Below are positions 41,915 to 55,087 of a DNA stretch of 64,000 bases, piece after piece. The position numbers and the translations under genes were made by a program. Source of the DNA: Mytilisepta virgata (lineage: Eukaryota; Mollusca; Bivalvia; Mytilida; Mytilidae). The notes beneath the pieces are model-generated. The model did no database searches and was not told the DNA's origin. It worked only from the letters and a program-made list of their open reading frames with translations. Each line of letters begins with the position of its first letter. Position 1 is the first letter of the stretch. The stretch lies in NCBI GenBank assembly GCA_028015205.1, contig CM051514.1:7688001-7752000 (forward strand). Reading direction: 5' to 3'.

Positions 41915-42890
41915 GAAACGGGAAATGTGTCAAAGCGACAACAACCCGACCAAAGAGCAGAAGACTGCTCAAGGCTACCAACGGGTCTTCAGCGCAGCGA
42001 GAAAATCCCGCACCCGAAGGCGGGCTTTAGTTGGCCCCTAAACAATAATGTACGTAACTAGTTCAGCAAAATGGACGGCACACTAAACTCCGAAACATAA
42101 AAATGAACCAAAATTCAAAAAACACACAAGACTAACAAAGCTAGAGGTTCCTGACTTGGGAAAGGCGCAAAAATGCGGCTGGGTTAAACATGTTTTGTGA
42201 GATATCAACCCTCCCCCTATACCTCTAGCCAATGCGGAATAAACAAACACACATCGATACACACAGTAAAACTCAGTTCTAAAGATGTCCTGAGTCCAAT
42301 GTTAAAAAAGGTAACAGAAGAAACTTAGCAAAATGACAATGATCAATATATATTAACAAAGGGCTACTAACAGTTACTGACATGCCAGTTCCAGACCTCA
42401 ATTAAACTGATCGAAAGATTATGTCTATATTATATAGAAATCAGCCACAATTCCTCCCGTTAGCGGTTTAGTATCATGCCATCATAAATTATATGAGAAG
42501 AACATAGCCCGTACCATGCCAACAACTGGTTTTAGAATAAATGTGTTTATTTCCGATGCAAAGACTTTATGCGTGAATCAATATTAATTCCAAAAAAATG
42601 CCATCTTTTATGACTTGACAACAGTTTCGTAACTATATCCCTTGTTGATAAGTCTGTTTAAAGGTTTGATTAGCTTTTCAGGTGAATGACGATATGTTTA
42701 TGCTTTGTATAGTATATTACCATAAAAGATGGGATGTAAAATACCTGAACATATAAGATGTTTGCACGTTGATTTATATTTACGAATGAGGTCCTTGTAC
42801 CGATGATAAAATTTAGTAAAAGTTTTGACAAGTTTGTGACATCGAAATTCCCATTTAAAGAATTTATGCAATCATCCTAGGAAGAAATTA
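41915..42890 (-). pseudogene. Mussel reverse-transcriptase element, 3' part, inverted and decayed
   Basis: The stretch beginning GGGAAATGTGTCAAAGCGAC followed by AACAACCCGACCAAAGAGCA and CCCGCACCCGAAGGCGGGCT is an abundant Mytilus repeat. On the minus strand about 42440-42850 gives broken coding: KFYHRYKDLIRKYKSTCKHL, then GILHPIFYGNILYK, then LINKGYSYETV, a C-terminal RT pattern distinct from that at 8690. Several stops are present. Confidence 0.6.
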
Positions 42891-42894
42891 AATC

Positions 42895-43915
42895 AATCTA
42901 AGCTCCAATTTCAAATGAAAAAATTTAGATCACAAGCTTGATTCATCATTTTTTTTAAATTCACCCCTATTGGCCCCTAAATTTTGAAAATCTAGATTTT
43001 GAAAAACTTATCTAAAATCTACATAATATGCATGACAATGCTGTTTATAGTAAATATGTACACATCGTAAAGTGAAGGAAAAGTTTATGGCACAAACTTA
43101 CACGGACAATTTTTGAAATCTGACCCCTGTGGGCCCAAATTTTAGAAAATTAAAATTCTAAAACCTTTTTGCGCATCAATATTGCATGACAATACTGTGT
43201 AGAATGAAAATGAATTTATTGGAAAATGAAAGACAAGTTTATGTCACAAACTTAGATTGACAATTTTTGAAATTTGACCCTTGTGGGCCCCAATTTTAGA
43301 AAACTGAAATTCTAAAACCTTATTGCACATGTAGATATTGTTAATTACACTTACTTCTTTATGGGAATAAAATGCATAAACTGAAAAAAATAAAGAATTT
43401 GCATCAGAATCTTGAATTGAAAATTTTTGAAATTCGACCCCTGTTGGCCCCAAGTTTAGGAAATTAAAATTCTAAAAACATATTGCGCATCTATATATGG
43501 TGCATGACACTAACGTATAAAAATAAAATGCATAAATTGAAAATGAAATAGGAGTTTACGTCACAAGCTTCAGTTGACAATTTTTCGGAATTCGACCCCT
43601 GTGGGCCCCAATTTTAGAAAATTAAAATTCTAAAACCTTATTGCACATATGAATATACTGCATGACAATATTGTATAGAAATAAAATGTATAGATTGAAA
43701 AATGAAAGACGAGTTTAGGCCACAAGGTTGAATTCAAAATTTTCGAAGTTCGACCCCTGTGCATCCCTTGTTTAGAAAATCAAATTCTAAAACCTTATTG
43801 TACATTTACAGGTTCAAAAGTGAAGGAGGAGTTGATGTCACAAGAAAGTGTGACGGACGGACGGACGGAGAGAATCGCTATATCCCTGAATTTTCTTCGA
43901 TAGTGCGGGGATAAA
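42895..43915. repeat. About 150-170-bp tandem repeat, six diverged units, ending in (GGAC)n
   Basis: Each unit has CAATTTTTGAAATTTGACCC, (C/T)TGTGGGCCC, TTTAGAAAATTAAAATTCTA and AACCTTATTGC. Units at about 42955, 43112, 43260, 43428, 43580 and 43735. Terminated by GACGGACGGACGGACGGAGA and GGGGATAAAAA. Confidence 0.75.
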
Positions 43916-44405
43916 AATTAAAATGAATTTAATAACATTGATTACATAAGTTCTCATTTCGCCTTAGTTGTAACTTTTCTACCTGTAAATTTGTACTCAG
44001 GCGAAATGGGAATATTTTTGTATAATGATTTTGACACCAAAAGCGAAATGAGAATAAGCCACTAGATTTAGAAGACTATTATTACCTTTACTGAGTATGT
44101 TCAAATTACTGCAATGACAAACACAATTCAGAATGGAAGCAAATTTGTATTTATATCAAAACCAAGAAGAAGATGCTAAATAATTAATACTTTTAGTTAT
44201 TGACTAACAATAGAATCAGCAATCAGCCTAAATATGATAGAACCTGTCAATACAATACAAAATGTCAAAGTACGCCAATACGACACATACTCGTCCAATA
44301 TGCCATATTGACTAGTCAATATGACATATTGGACTGGTTAGGCATTAAAGGATCATATTGGCCAAGTCAATACCACATATTGGACTGGTTAGTCAATAAA
44401 GGTAT

Positions 44406-44508
44406 AATTGCGCAAGGTTTTCCATATTGGCTTAGTTATTGGTCCTTGGCTAGCCATATTGGACTGAGGCGAAGCCAACTAAGCTAATATGGAAAACCTT
44501 ACGCAATA
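44406..44508. repeat. Foldback hairpin, about 103 bp
   Basis: ATTGCGCAAGGTTTTCCATA pairs with TATGGAAAACCTTACGCAAT, with continued pairing (GGCTTAGT / ACTAAGC). Upstream (44280-44400) are further ATATTGGACTGGTTAG direct repeats. Confidence 0.65.
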
Positions 44509-44548
44509 ATACTATATTATTAATATTTTATTTTCAACCATATAAAAG

Positions 44549-44825
44549 GGGCCTCGATCGGTGGCCGAGTGGTATAGGTAGTTCGACATGACTACTAATG
44601 ATATCACTAGCCTGTCAACGCAGGGGTTGTGAGTTCGATTCTCACCTGTGGCGGGGTGTGTTTGACTCCGATCTTAATTGGCAAGGATTGCCAATTTTCC
44701 TACCGAAAGGTCGGTGGTTCTCTCCGGGTACTCCGGCTTCCTCCACCAATAAAAACTGGCCGCCGCGAAATACCTAAACGTGCTGAAAACGGCGTTAAAC
44801 CCCAACTAAACAAACAAACAAATCT
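44549..44825 (+). mobile_element. tRNA-derived SINE, full-length
   Basis: Head with GGTGGCCGAGTGGTATAGGT (A-box) and GTTGTGAGTTCGATTCTCAC (B-box), body with GGTCGGTGGTTCTCTCCGGG and CCTCCACCAATAAAAACTGG, tail (AAAC)n. Flanked by 12-bp duplications differing at one base (44537-44548 ACCATATAAAAG, 44826-44837 ACCAAATAAAAG). Same family as 24934-25180. Confidence 0.8.
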
Positions 44826-44837
44826 ACCAAATAAAAG

Positions 44838-45767
44838 TAATTATAACTGATGCAATAAAAAGATCGTCTTTAAATCTTTAGAATAACTTGGATCAAACGG
44901 AAATATTTTAGAATTAATGTTTTAAAAAACACTCTTAATATAAGTATACTAACTATATATCGCTATACGTATTTCTTTAATTTAATTTTATTGGGAGGTG
45001 CTGTACGGTGTTAGATATACTCGGCTATAAAGTTAACTATATACAACAGGGTTTTTAAACATTGTGTTACCAAGAATGTTTTACGATTCTAACAACTGAT
45101 CTTTCAATTCTCCCCTTTGTTCCGCCCACTCACATACAAGCATGAACATAGAAAAAATATAATTTACATTATGTAGATAACGGCAATATTTCATTTTTAT
45201 GTAACACATTAACAAACTATTACGAGGTCGACGAAAAAAAACAACAAAGATAAAAGGATTGAAATGTCAATTAAATACTAAATTGGGTGTGTGCAAAGGA
45301 TATCTTATTTTACGCCTTTTCAGAGCAATGTTAGATTTTCATGGCTTTTGTATAATCAAAGAACAATCCTTATTATAATGATAATGCAAATCGTAAGGTA
45401 AAAAAAAATAAAAATAAAAACAGAAACGGGATTATAAACTAACAAGTGATAACTTCTACCTTGAAATATTTAATATTATTTACGCTTATTTGTTTATTTT
45501 TTTAATGGTTGACCCGCACAGTACTAAGTATTAACCACCAGCATCAAAATGAAACTTTAAATAGTGTCGATCTCAAAAGTCTGAATGGTTACAACTATTA
45601 AAGTACATTATCTTGATAATTCGTTATTTATCCACTAATGACTTTTAACGAGATCAATACGTTATAGATATTTGTTGTTTATGGACCTTATAGAGTGATA
45701 TCGACAGAGGACGACGTCCGAAGTTGATATCCCTCCTTCCAAGTCAATATTTTAATGCATTATGAGT
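44838..45767. other. AT-rich unassigned stretch
   Basis: No gene, repeat unit or structured element recognised. Confidence 0.4.
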
Positions 45768-46624
45768 AGTATATAGGTTTTCAAGTCGTATTTGTGGAGT
45801 ATAATGTGGAGTGACGTCGCCCGGAAATGACGCCATACAAAGCCATGTGACCTGAACCGGAAGTACCTGGAAATGGCTAGCGCAAATGCATAACCGGAAG
45901 TGATGGATTTTCCCGCCATTTCCCCATGTTTTGTTTATTGAAGTGACGTCAGTCACGAGCCTGGACCTCGAACTGTGCTGTGTGTTTTCCTTGTGTTTTT
46001 GCAAGTTCTCTTCACTGGTGAGTGTTTCACTCCGCTGCACATCGCTGCTCTGCACTGTACTCACAAAGAGTGACACTCTCTTGTTGAACACTCACCAACA
46101 GATCCTGAATTACGTTTAGTACATACTCGGAGTTCTCTAGAGGCATTTAGCCATCTGCAGGTTTCAATTGGCAATTTGTGATTGAACGGTTCAAAAGAAT
46201 TTCCCTTATATATCCTGTAATTCAGAGCTTTGGTGAGTGTTCAGCAACAGACTGCAGATCAGCGATGTACAGTGGAGTGAAACACTAAACAGTAAAGAGA
46301 ATCATTTAACTTGCAAAGATACAAGGAAAACAGACTTTCGACTATCTAGAAACTTGACTGATGACAACCCAGACCAACACAAGTAGAAAACGACCACTCC
46401 TTCGGTGACAGCATCAGCTGAAATGAAGGTAAGGGGACATAATCCAATCTTATCCTTGGACTTCCTTTGATCCAATTAAGAACAGAGACATCACCCGGAA
46501 TAAAAGGCGCGGGAAAGGGTTCAAAACATGTGACTTTCGCTTCCGGTGACGTCATTTCCAGGTGATGTCCATTCCGGTGTATCCTCTACAAATACGACTT
46601 GAAAACCTCCTACATGTATATACT
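45768..46624. mobile_element. AGTATATAGG-family foldback element, copy C (857 bp)
   Basis: Left end AGTATATAGGTTTTCAAGTC, right end its inverted copy (GACTTGAAAACCTCC...TATATACT). The arms continue with GTATTTGTGGAG / CTCTACAAATAC and ACATCGCTG / CAGCGATGT, so most of the element folds back on itself. Each arm carries ETS (CCGGAAGT) or CCGGAA sites and CRE-like TGACGTC. Left arm also has an E2F-like TTTTCCCGCC (45909) and TGACGTCA (about 45943). No transposase. Confidence 0.65.
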
Positions 46625-48420
46625 ACTATTACGAGGAATTAAAAGTCCTTAATTGTTATATTACATATGCAGTCAAGGTAACATGTGTTTATATGAACAA
46701 GAAAAACTATTCTCAACCAATAGAAAGACCAATAATTTTCCAATGCACATCCCAGGAAACGAAAGAAGAATGTATCCGAGAACACGAATGCTCCCGCTCA
46801 AGCCGGCTTATAATACTTGAACGGCTAGTTTTTTAAGAGTTTCTTGTTCTAGTTTTAGGTATTTGCAATTATATATGCAAAGTTATAAAGGGGCATAACT
46901 CTAGAACAGTAAATGGCTCATTGCCCAAATTCGAACTCTGTAAGTGTGTTGTGGTCCTTACCACTGTATATGAGTTTTATAACATTTGGATGAGGTAAAC
47001 TTTAGTAAGATTGCAGAAACGAAAAAAAAAATCCAATTTTCCAAGTTGTAAAGGGGCATAACTATAAAACCATAAATGACCTACTGCCCAAATTCGAACT
47101 CGGTCTGCGTGTTGTGGTTCTTAGCATTGTTTCATAAAATTTGGATGAGGCAAAACTAAAGTTAGAGTGCTGAAACCAAAATCGGACGGACGGAAGGACG
47201 GACGTAAAGGGTAACACTTACATGTAATGCTCCCTTCGCATAGCGACAGGGGCATAAAAACACAAATGAGAAAAAATGGCAAGGACTTATCATACCATCA
47301 TTCAAGAGTGAAACTACATGTACCTATACTTTTAAATGTATTCTTAATTCAGTAACACCACGTTCGTATGTATTTTCTAAAAATAGAAACATTGAGTCCA
47401 TATGTTCTCCAGGAGCCTGACTTTGCTTAAAAATAGAAAGGTCTAATCCATACAAAATACATCTTGGTGAACATGTGATCTAATGGACCAACGAGAAGGA
47501 AGATAAAACATATTATATCAATATTTACGATAATATTTACGAATATACATAAATGTATACAATAATGTCTAAGCAAAACAGTTTGTTCTCATAACATTCA
47601 TGTTTAAATTTATGAAATTCCACAATTATCAATTCCATAAACCATTCACCTAAAAATACTGTAAGATCTTACCGCTAAGTAGAAGTCTGGAGGTGCTTTT
47701 TTTGTGAAGTCCAAAATGCAGGATGTGTATATCATATAATACGTGTATGGACAAGCATATAAAAACAGCTATTAAAATGTACGAAGAAAATCTCGATACA
47801 ATGAGTAATAGACAGTAAAAATAAACAAACAACCACAACTACATGTTTCGAAATCAGTACAATCGAAGTAAGCATGTACACTGGTTGTTTGTTAATAAAA
47901 GGTCAAATTTTTTCTCAGATGTCAAAAATAAGGAGACGAGATAAAATGTCTACAGGACAAGCGCCGTCGCTAAAAGTATGTTTTGTTACCTGAGGAGATA
48001 CTTTTTGCCAACAAAAGTTCAAGCACTTTCTGAGGTGAGAGATGAGAATAAAAGGTGAAAGAACGTGTCTGTAGAACACAGATTCCCGCCTCTTCGAGTA
48101 TATATAGTTTCGCTATGTTCCTATACTGAATAAATTAGTTATTCCCTAATTCCCTAATCTGGAAATATCATTAATGTAACCTCTTTGATGACTAACATGT
48201 AAGGATATTATATCAAACAAGATTATTTTTCACTATGCAAACCCAGCAAGAATATTTTTTTTCAGTCAATCCAAAGCCAGAAATTTTTTTCAACATTCGT
48301 AAAGCTAAAGGAATATGATATATATAAATTTATTTTTAGGTAGTTTTGCATAAAGAACAAGACGGGTATAAAATATAGATGTAAAGCTACTAGCTGTGCT
48401 CCAAAACTATGAAGGGTTTC
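46625..48420. other. Intergenic, with a mollusc repeat at about 46855-47260
   Basis: Two diverged units of about 175 bp (AAAGGGGCATAACT...CCCAAATTCGAACTC...ATTTGGATGAGG) followed by GGACGGACGGAAGGACGGAC and CCTTCGCATAGCGACAGGGG. The rest has no feature I can support. Confidence 0.55.
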
Positions 48421-48980
48421 ATACCCCCCGCAAAGTTTGGGAAAAATTGGGGGGGGGGTATTTAGGAATCACCCTGTCTAACCGTCTGTCTATCCGTCTG
48501 TTCATAGATCTTGTAAGCGCAACTCCTCTTAAACGCCTGGATGGAATTCAGTGAAACTATACAAGACCATCATATGGAGATGTGATGAAGAAATTTGGTT
48601 GCTGCCAAATTGTTACAAGGGAAGATAATTGGACTTTTTAAAAACTTTTTCATTGGCATACTCTTAAACGCAACTTCTCCCAAACGCCTGGATGGATTTC
48701 AATGAAACTTCATACAAGTGAAACACGTAATATATAAAGTTGTGAATAAGGAATTTTGGTTGCAGACAAATTGTTACAAGGGGAGATACTTCATACTTTT
48801 AAAACATTGTGAAAATTATATGTCCGGACCCCCTTCCCCCCCTCATAAAGATTGTCATCAACATAACAAAATAAACATGCAGACTGTACATACACAATTC
48901 TTTCCCGCAATGGAACATTCAGAGACAAAAGTTATACTAATGAGGCCTTCGGATCAAATGAAATAATTTTTTATAAGTTA
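48421..48980. repeat. Mollusc repeat with internal duplication
   Basis: Poly-C/poly-G ends (CATACCCCCC / GGGGGGGGGGTA), CGTCTGTCTATCCGTCTGTT, and two copies of AACGCCTGGATGGA(A/T)TTCA (48531, 48681). Confidence 0.55.
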
Positions 48981-51900
48981 TCTCCCTTTTTACACAGGAT
49001 AGTTATTGTTTACAAACTCTGAGGAAAATGTTATAGTCATTTTTTAAATGAAATAAAACGCTATAAGTTATTCCCCTTTTCGCACAGGATAGTCATCATG
49101 GTCATTGTTTGCAAAATGGACTACTTGATATTAAAGATAGGGAAGTGAATGTTAAATATAACGCCAAAGATGGAAACCGGAATCGGCCAAAGATGGAAAC
49201 TAAAATATGTGCGTTTCTGAACTTTCAAACAGAAAGGGTATGAAACTTATGTATCATGGTATGAAGTTTAGATTTGATGTTTTCGGCTTCGCAGTGCCAG
49301 TGTGCACTAATGGAAAACTGAAGAATCTAAAATATCAGTAATGTTCACTGAATTAATTATGAGAAGGATAATCAGCTTTCAGATTTAAGTGAGAACAGGA
49401 ACCTGACGATAAATTACTGACCTATCAGCCTGTGTAGGTTGTTAACTTGTCTGCTTCTTTAATGTAGCTACGCAGTAAAGAAAGCGCGGGAATTCTAATG
49501 AAGGGTGAAATGGATAAAGCCGAGGGTTTCCAAATTGGGGTGACTGAAGGGATATCGGAGAAAAATTAGCCAAACGGAAAGAAAGGTAACGCGATCAGAA
49601 AAAAAAAAAAAAAAAATAGCCAATCGGAAAGAAAAGTAACGTGTTGAAAATGTTGGCCATGAGTGATAATCTTCACGGATTGAAAGATAACAGTGGGTAT
49701 ACAATCAAGGATGAACTCAAGGATTGTCGGAGGAAATAATTTAGCCAATAACAGTTGGGCATGCCTATTGTAGCGTTATACAAAAGTCAGTGATACCGAG
49801 GCTGACCTTAATCTAGCCAATCGCAATTGTGAAATATATATAGCTGACCTATAGTTAATAATAATAATAATTTGATAAAGCATATTTGAATTATTATTTG
49901 AAGTATTAGATTTAATTTTTGGGGTAATCGTATTAAGTAATCCATAACACTTGCTGGCCGATTCCATTTGAGTTGTGCATCTTTGTACTGATGTTGAGGC
50001 GCGTAAAAAAATAAACCACTTACAAGTACATAAATATTTCCCTTACTAAAAGAAATTCACATGATGGTTGAATATTGAATGCAACATTAGTTATTTGTGT
50101 TCTCCCATTTCTTAGTGGCAACATTTTCTCCTAAATAAGAAGAAAGTTAATTGAATTACTGCCTTGATATTATGCAAGAGAGGGATGATAAGTTTTACTT
50201 TCACTAAAAATTTTTACGGTTGACTTTATTTATAGATTAATACATGACCTAATCCATATCATCCCGAGACTCCCATATCGGACTGAGGGCTTGAATAGCG
50301 GGTTATTAGACTGAGGTGTGCAAATGTTGGTTGTTCACTTCCGGTCGTTACAAATATGCTAAAACCATCATTTAACACTCCCACTTATTTCTCCAATTCA
50401 TAACAATTGGTTATGGTTAAATTTTTACAATGTGCTGATTAATTTCAAAATTTGGAGAATTTGTTTCGATGAAATAGTTCCTGTTTGAAGTGTGTATAAT
50501 ACCCCATTTAGATACACACAATAATTATTGAAAAATCTGTTTCGAACAAATATTGGTTATGAAAGAGATTGAAATTAGTTTAGAGCGCATTTTGCGTTTA
50601 TACTCGTATATAATTTTAAAGCCACACAAATTAATGAAATATTATTACACCGAATCAATTAAATTCTTGGATTTTTTTTAAATAAAGCAGGATAATATAA
50701 ATATTTAACATTATGCAGGAGAGAGATAAGCAGGCGTAATTAAGTACTAAGTATATGGTAATGTTTGATTATTATTTTTGGTTCGGTAAAAGATCGGGAT
50801 TCCCGAATGAGAAAATCCGATAATTCAATAGTGAACAGGAAGTCATATTTCGCTCTAGGAAGTGAAGTAAAAAGCCATCGTCAGCGACGTTACTATATAA
50901 ACATCGACGCGTAGTCACATAAAAACATGATGCCGTGTATTTTCTCATTAAATCTCCGAATTTGTCAATGAAATAAACACAATAACTAAACTTGAAATTA
51001 GTGTAAAAAAATATATACCACGCTACTCACGAGGTTCGAATATTCGCGAATTAGTGTGTTGTTCGTTAGTTAGTTAGCTACGTTTTAACTAAAATAATTG
51101 AACTTACCTGATCTTGTACAATCATGTCTTCAAACATGTCAAAAGAAACAGAACTTTTCCCTTGGTGTTTTCAATGTAACTATTCCAAAAACCTAATTTA
51201 AATCAAGTATTACATTAAACACGGACAAAATACATGAACTATATTTAAAATAATGGTTTTACAAATTTTAGGAATGTTCTTAGTTTTTTTTTCAAACATT
51301 TGGCGCATTAATTTTTTCTATTGAAATTTCCAATTTAGAATAATTTTTGAGATGTACAAATATAACCCTTACTTAAAATTGTAAAATTTTTTGTTTTTTG
51401 GACGACTCACCAATGTTAATTAACAAACAAAAATTGTCTTATAATTCTAAGATTCAGACTTTCAAAAGGTCAAAAATTTAGTTCCACGAACTCACTCGGC
51501 AAGTTTCCAGAAAGTCTCTCCCATTCGGTTTGTTAGGTTTTATTTTATTTATTTATTTTTGTTTTTTTATTAATTTTTATGCATGAAAAATATCTATATG
51601 CAGTCACAACCAAATTATTTTTGGAGTTGAATTAAAAAAAACTTTCACGAACATTTTTCTAGTGTTTTGTGTATTGTTGAATTTTTAACTATCGGAAAGC
51701 AGGAAGTGGTCGCACGAAATAAAGATAAAAAAATCGCTTACATGCTGCAACTCAACATTTTGAAGCTGCAGACAAAATATGTAAAATCATTCCCTTCTGT
51801 AGAAGCCAAGAAAACTTTGACGAAAGTTTCCTACTCAAGGTCTTTCGGACGGACGGACGGAGGGAAGCGATGGCGACGCAGGTAAAAACTCATTAATATC

Positions 51901-53011
51901 TACAGTAACTAATCTCTCCGATTCAAAGTCCAAGAAGCGCATATCAAATACAACCCTTTGTGGTCCGATTCCACAAAATTTTATGAAAGTTGGTGAAAGT
52001 TAGTAACAAAAACAGTAGAGAAACCTCAATATATCGTATTCTGTTAATTGGTATACAAATATAACGTTGAATTTAGAGTACTTAATTTGAGATATGTACA
52101 AAAAGTACATGTAGGAGTGTTAGATTATTGAATTCTAATTTTCATTAGAACCAGCTCAGAAAAGGTTTGCTAATGAAAACTTCATTAAAATAGAAATTGT
52201 TCAACACTTTAATGAAGTCTTAATTTAAGCTGATCAATAATTCATTCTAGAATCTCCTGATTGAAAGACTATCAAAAATATACTTAAGTAGAACGAAACA
52301 AGTTTTCCTATAATTAAATTCAAATATAAACATACAATTTTTGTTTTAGTTCTTTTATTTTGCACCTATGAATTGCTTAGATGTTTCTTTAGAACTCAGC
52401 ATCTTAATTAAATCAATGAAAATTTACATTTCTTTTATTCTTTGTTCTTAGTTTTTGATTCATAATTCACTTTACATAAACCCATCTAATGACGCCTAAA
52501 TGTCGGGTCCAATAAATCATCTTTTGAGGTGTTCCTCCGATTTTGAAATTCATACGTTTAATTAGTCATATAAGCTCTTTGATGAAGTAAAGCTTCCAGT
52601 TAACGGATGGAATAAAAACAATATGGCAGTCTGTAAGCTTCAATGAAAACATCTTTGACTTAATATTATTGACTTTTCTTTATATCCTTAAGGGTGATAT
52701 ATAGAATAAGCAAGAACAGAAAACCATAAAGGCGTATCGGACTTGCGAGGGAAATAAACAAATGAATAACATTGAAGCAATCTAAATCGACATTAACGTA
52801 AGTGACAAACAAACACAAGAACACAAACTAATCTATAGAAAACAACTAAAAAATTAGTATAAATAATCTTGAAATTCATATTACCTACAACGTGTGGCCA
52901 AATATCCGGATCATAAATGACCACATGATTCCTCCAGATATCCCGGTTTTTCCATACAAGATAATGACAATAACCTCGTTAATTATCGGCAAACTTCGGA
53001 AATGCGATAGA
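48981..53011. other. Intergenic, no gene recognised
   Basis: AT-rich sequence with a poly-A tract at 49599-49616 inside an AGCCAA(A/T)CGGAAAGAAA duplication, a fragment at about 50230-50300 shared with 29440-29500, and a GGACGGACGGACGGAGGG stretch at about 51847. The short open frames here have no protein-like features. Confidence 0.4.
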
Positions 53012-53635
53012 AGTATATAGGCAAAGCCAAATTAACATGCAGTCGGGTAACCGGAAGTCCCTTTTTGGCCAAAATGTGATCAGTCTCTGATCAGTGACCT
53101 TGCGCGTCGAACGGACTATTTCGTGCACTTTGCGACGTCGAAGCAGTGGCATACGGAAGTCGACACGTCATGTTCAGTGAGCTATATCATCGGTTCTATC
53201 CATCAGATTCTTCCTAAATTTTGACAATCCGTTCCAAGCATTCAATTTGACCATTCTCTGAAATTTTTGTACGATTTAGATATTTAATTTCACTTCAGGA
53301 ACCATTTCTTGACCAATTTTCGAGTGCAAAAAAAATGACTGGAGCGGTTCGAATGGCGTGTAAATAAATTTGGTACAAAAAAATGTTTTCTCACGAATCA
53401 CTATGATTTTTTGCACATCAAATCTGGGGAATATTTTCAACATTTTCTGATATATTTAGATGAGATTCTCGAAAAAACAAAAAAGTGTACCGAATTTAAA
53501 ATTAGGTCCCCCCAAAAAAGCTTTTTTTGTTTGCTTTCTATCCATTCGTTCATTTTATTATTATTATTACAATTTTGCGATATACCAAAAAGACACGAAT
53601 GAAAGTCCATTGTATAAAGAAACAAAATAATACTT

Positions 53636-54104
53636 TTATATTGCATCTTTAACAGGTTTTTTCTGTCTAAGTAATAGCAAGTCTCGGTCCAGGGTATGAT
53701 CGTGATATGTGTTGACAGCTTCGGCGCGTTCGTATAACAAATCGCCCAGGCCGCACCTAAAATACTGCTGGAAAATTTGCTTCCGCGAGTAAGAAAATCA
53801 ATTTGCACTTTTTATAATATTCGTAAACAGACGCAACTTTTGGGTATAAAATGGAAATGATAAATTAATCAGAGGATTGCAAAATAAGGGTAAGAAGTTA
53901 GGATGAAACGGATCTGTCACTATCAAAGTTTGTGCGACGGACCGATTTCAACTCATCAAAATCCACTGTATTGCTAACAAATGTGTTGTCTTGGTGTGGA
54001 AACATTCATATATCTGTGTTCTCAAATTATAACTGTACCTCTTCTCTAATGACAGGAATATTAAGAATTTTCATGTCTTGTTTGAATGTGTTTACTTCCG
54101 CCAT
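53636..54104 (-). CDS. Candidate two-exon 65-codon gene inside the nested element
   Basis: Exon 1 (54104-54039) starts in a strong context (ACAAAAATGGCGG) and encodes MAEVNTFKQDMKILNIPV then IREE before GAG|GTACAG. Exon 2 (53767-53636) follows TTTTCCAG and encodes QYFRCGLGDLLYERAEAV, NTYHDHTLDRDLLLLRQ and KKPVKDAI before TAA. Both are in phase 0 across a 271-bp intron, and an AATAAA (minus) lies near 53560. Composition is protein-like (charged helix, no low complexity). I do not recognise the family. It could be a captured host gene, a passenger gene or a chance join; the acceptor could alternatively be 12 bases upstream, also in phase. Confidence 0.4.
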
Positions 54105-54819
54105 TTTTGTTATGACAACATTTAAGTTCGATAACTTGCACATGCAGGTGCGATAAAGTGAAACGTCTTAAATTACGAGTAGTGCCCCTTACAACACAAA
54201 ACATCGTCAGGGACATTTACTGTATTGCATGGTTTAATACAAACATGTACTTAAATAGTTCCAGATTTATTGTGTTAATAGTATGACCAGGGATCATATA
54301 ATACTATCATATACAGTTCCTAATATGACACAAGTATAAAACTGTTTGCCATTAAAATGTTGATGCCCCAAAATAATAATTTTAATGATGCAAATTAACT
54401 TTCTCACTTCTTTGCAACTTCCTTTCTTCCAAATTACACTTCAAAGTTCTGTCCATCCAAGTTATATTACATTTTTATTAAGCATACTTCATCCACTGTA
54501 TATTTACTCCAACTGGACAATATCAGTTCTTCATACATTTTACCAGTTGTTAATTCAAAGCCCAAAATAGTATCTGCACTGCATACTAGATTGTTAAAAT
54601 TCAAAAATAGTTTGTCAGATGCATAACTAGTATGGGAAAGACTTTACTGTAATGCAACTTGTCCCTGGAGCTGTATCCAAGCAGTTCTGCTCTTCTTGAA
54701 AGTCTGTCACTGGACATTGAAAGATTCCAGTTGATCTGACCAGCTGAGGTAGGTGTTTTAATTTCAGAGAGATGTATTTTTTTTTTTGGGGGGGGGGAGG
54801 GGGTTCAGGGGATAGAAAG

Positions 54820-55087
54820 AAAATTTTTACCCCATGTCAGGTTTGGCCTAAATGCTTTAGTTTTTGAAATTTAGACAAAAACTGCAGTTTTACCCCTATG
54901 TTCTATTTTAGCCAAGGGTCATCGGACATATTTTTTAAACTTGATATCCTAATGATGCTTGTGGTCAAGTTTGGTTCAATTTGGCCCAGTAGTTTTGGAA
55001 GAGAAGATTTTTGTAAAAGTTAATGGACGACGAGGGGTGCCAGGTGATGAGAAAAGCTCAATTGACCCTTTGGGTCAGGTGAGCTAA
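54820..55087 (-). mobile_element. AGCTCACC-family repeat, truncated inverted copy
   Basis: Ends GGGTCAGGTGAGCT at 55087 after GGTGCCAGGTGATGAGAAAA, i.e. the left end of the family on the minus strand. Preceded by a G-rich tract (54788-54804). Confidence 0.65.

Noticed and set aside
44558..44645. tRNA gene
   Set aside because: A- and B-box are present, but the sequence is the head of a SINE with body, tail and target duplications.
45744..46091. 115-codon minus-strand open frame
   Set aside because: Lies across the left arm of a foldback element; composition and overlap with mirrored non-coding repeats argue against a gene.
47650..47838. Hydrophobic minus-strand open frame (signal-peptide-like)
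   Set aside because: Ends near a possible donor but in phase 1, which does not fit the phase-0 start of the Cys-rich exons.
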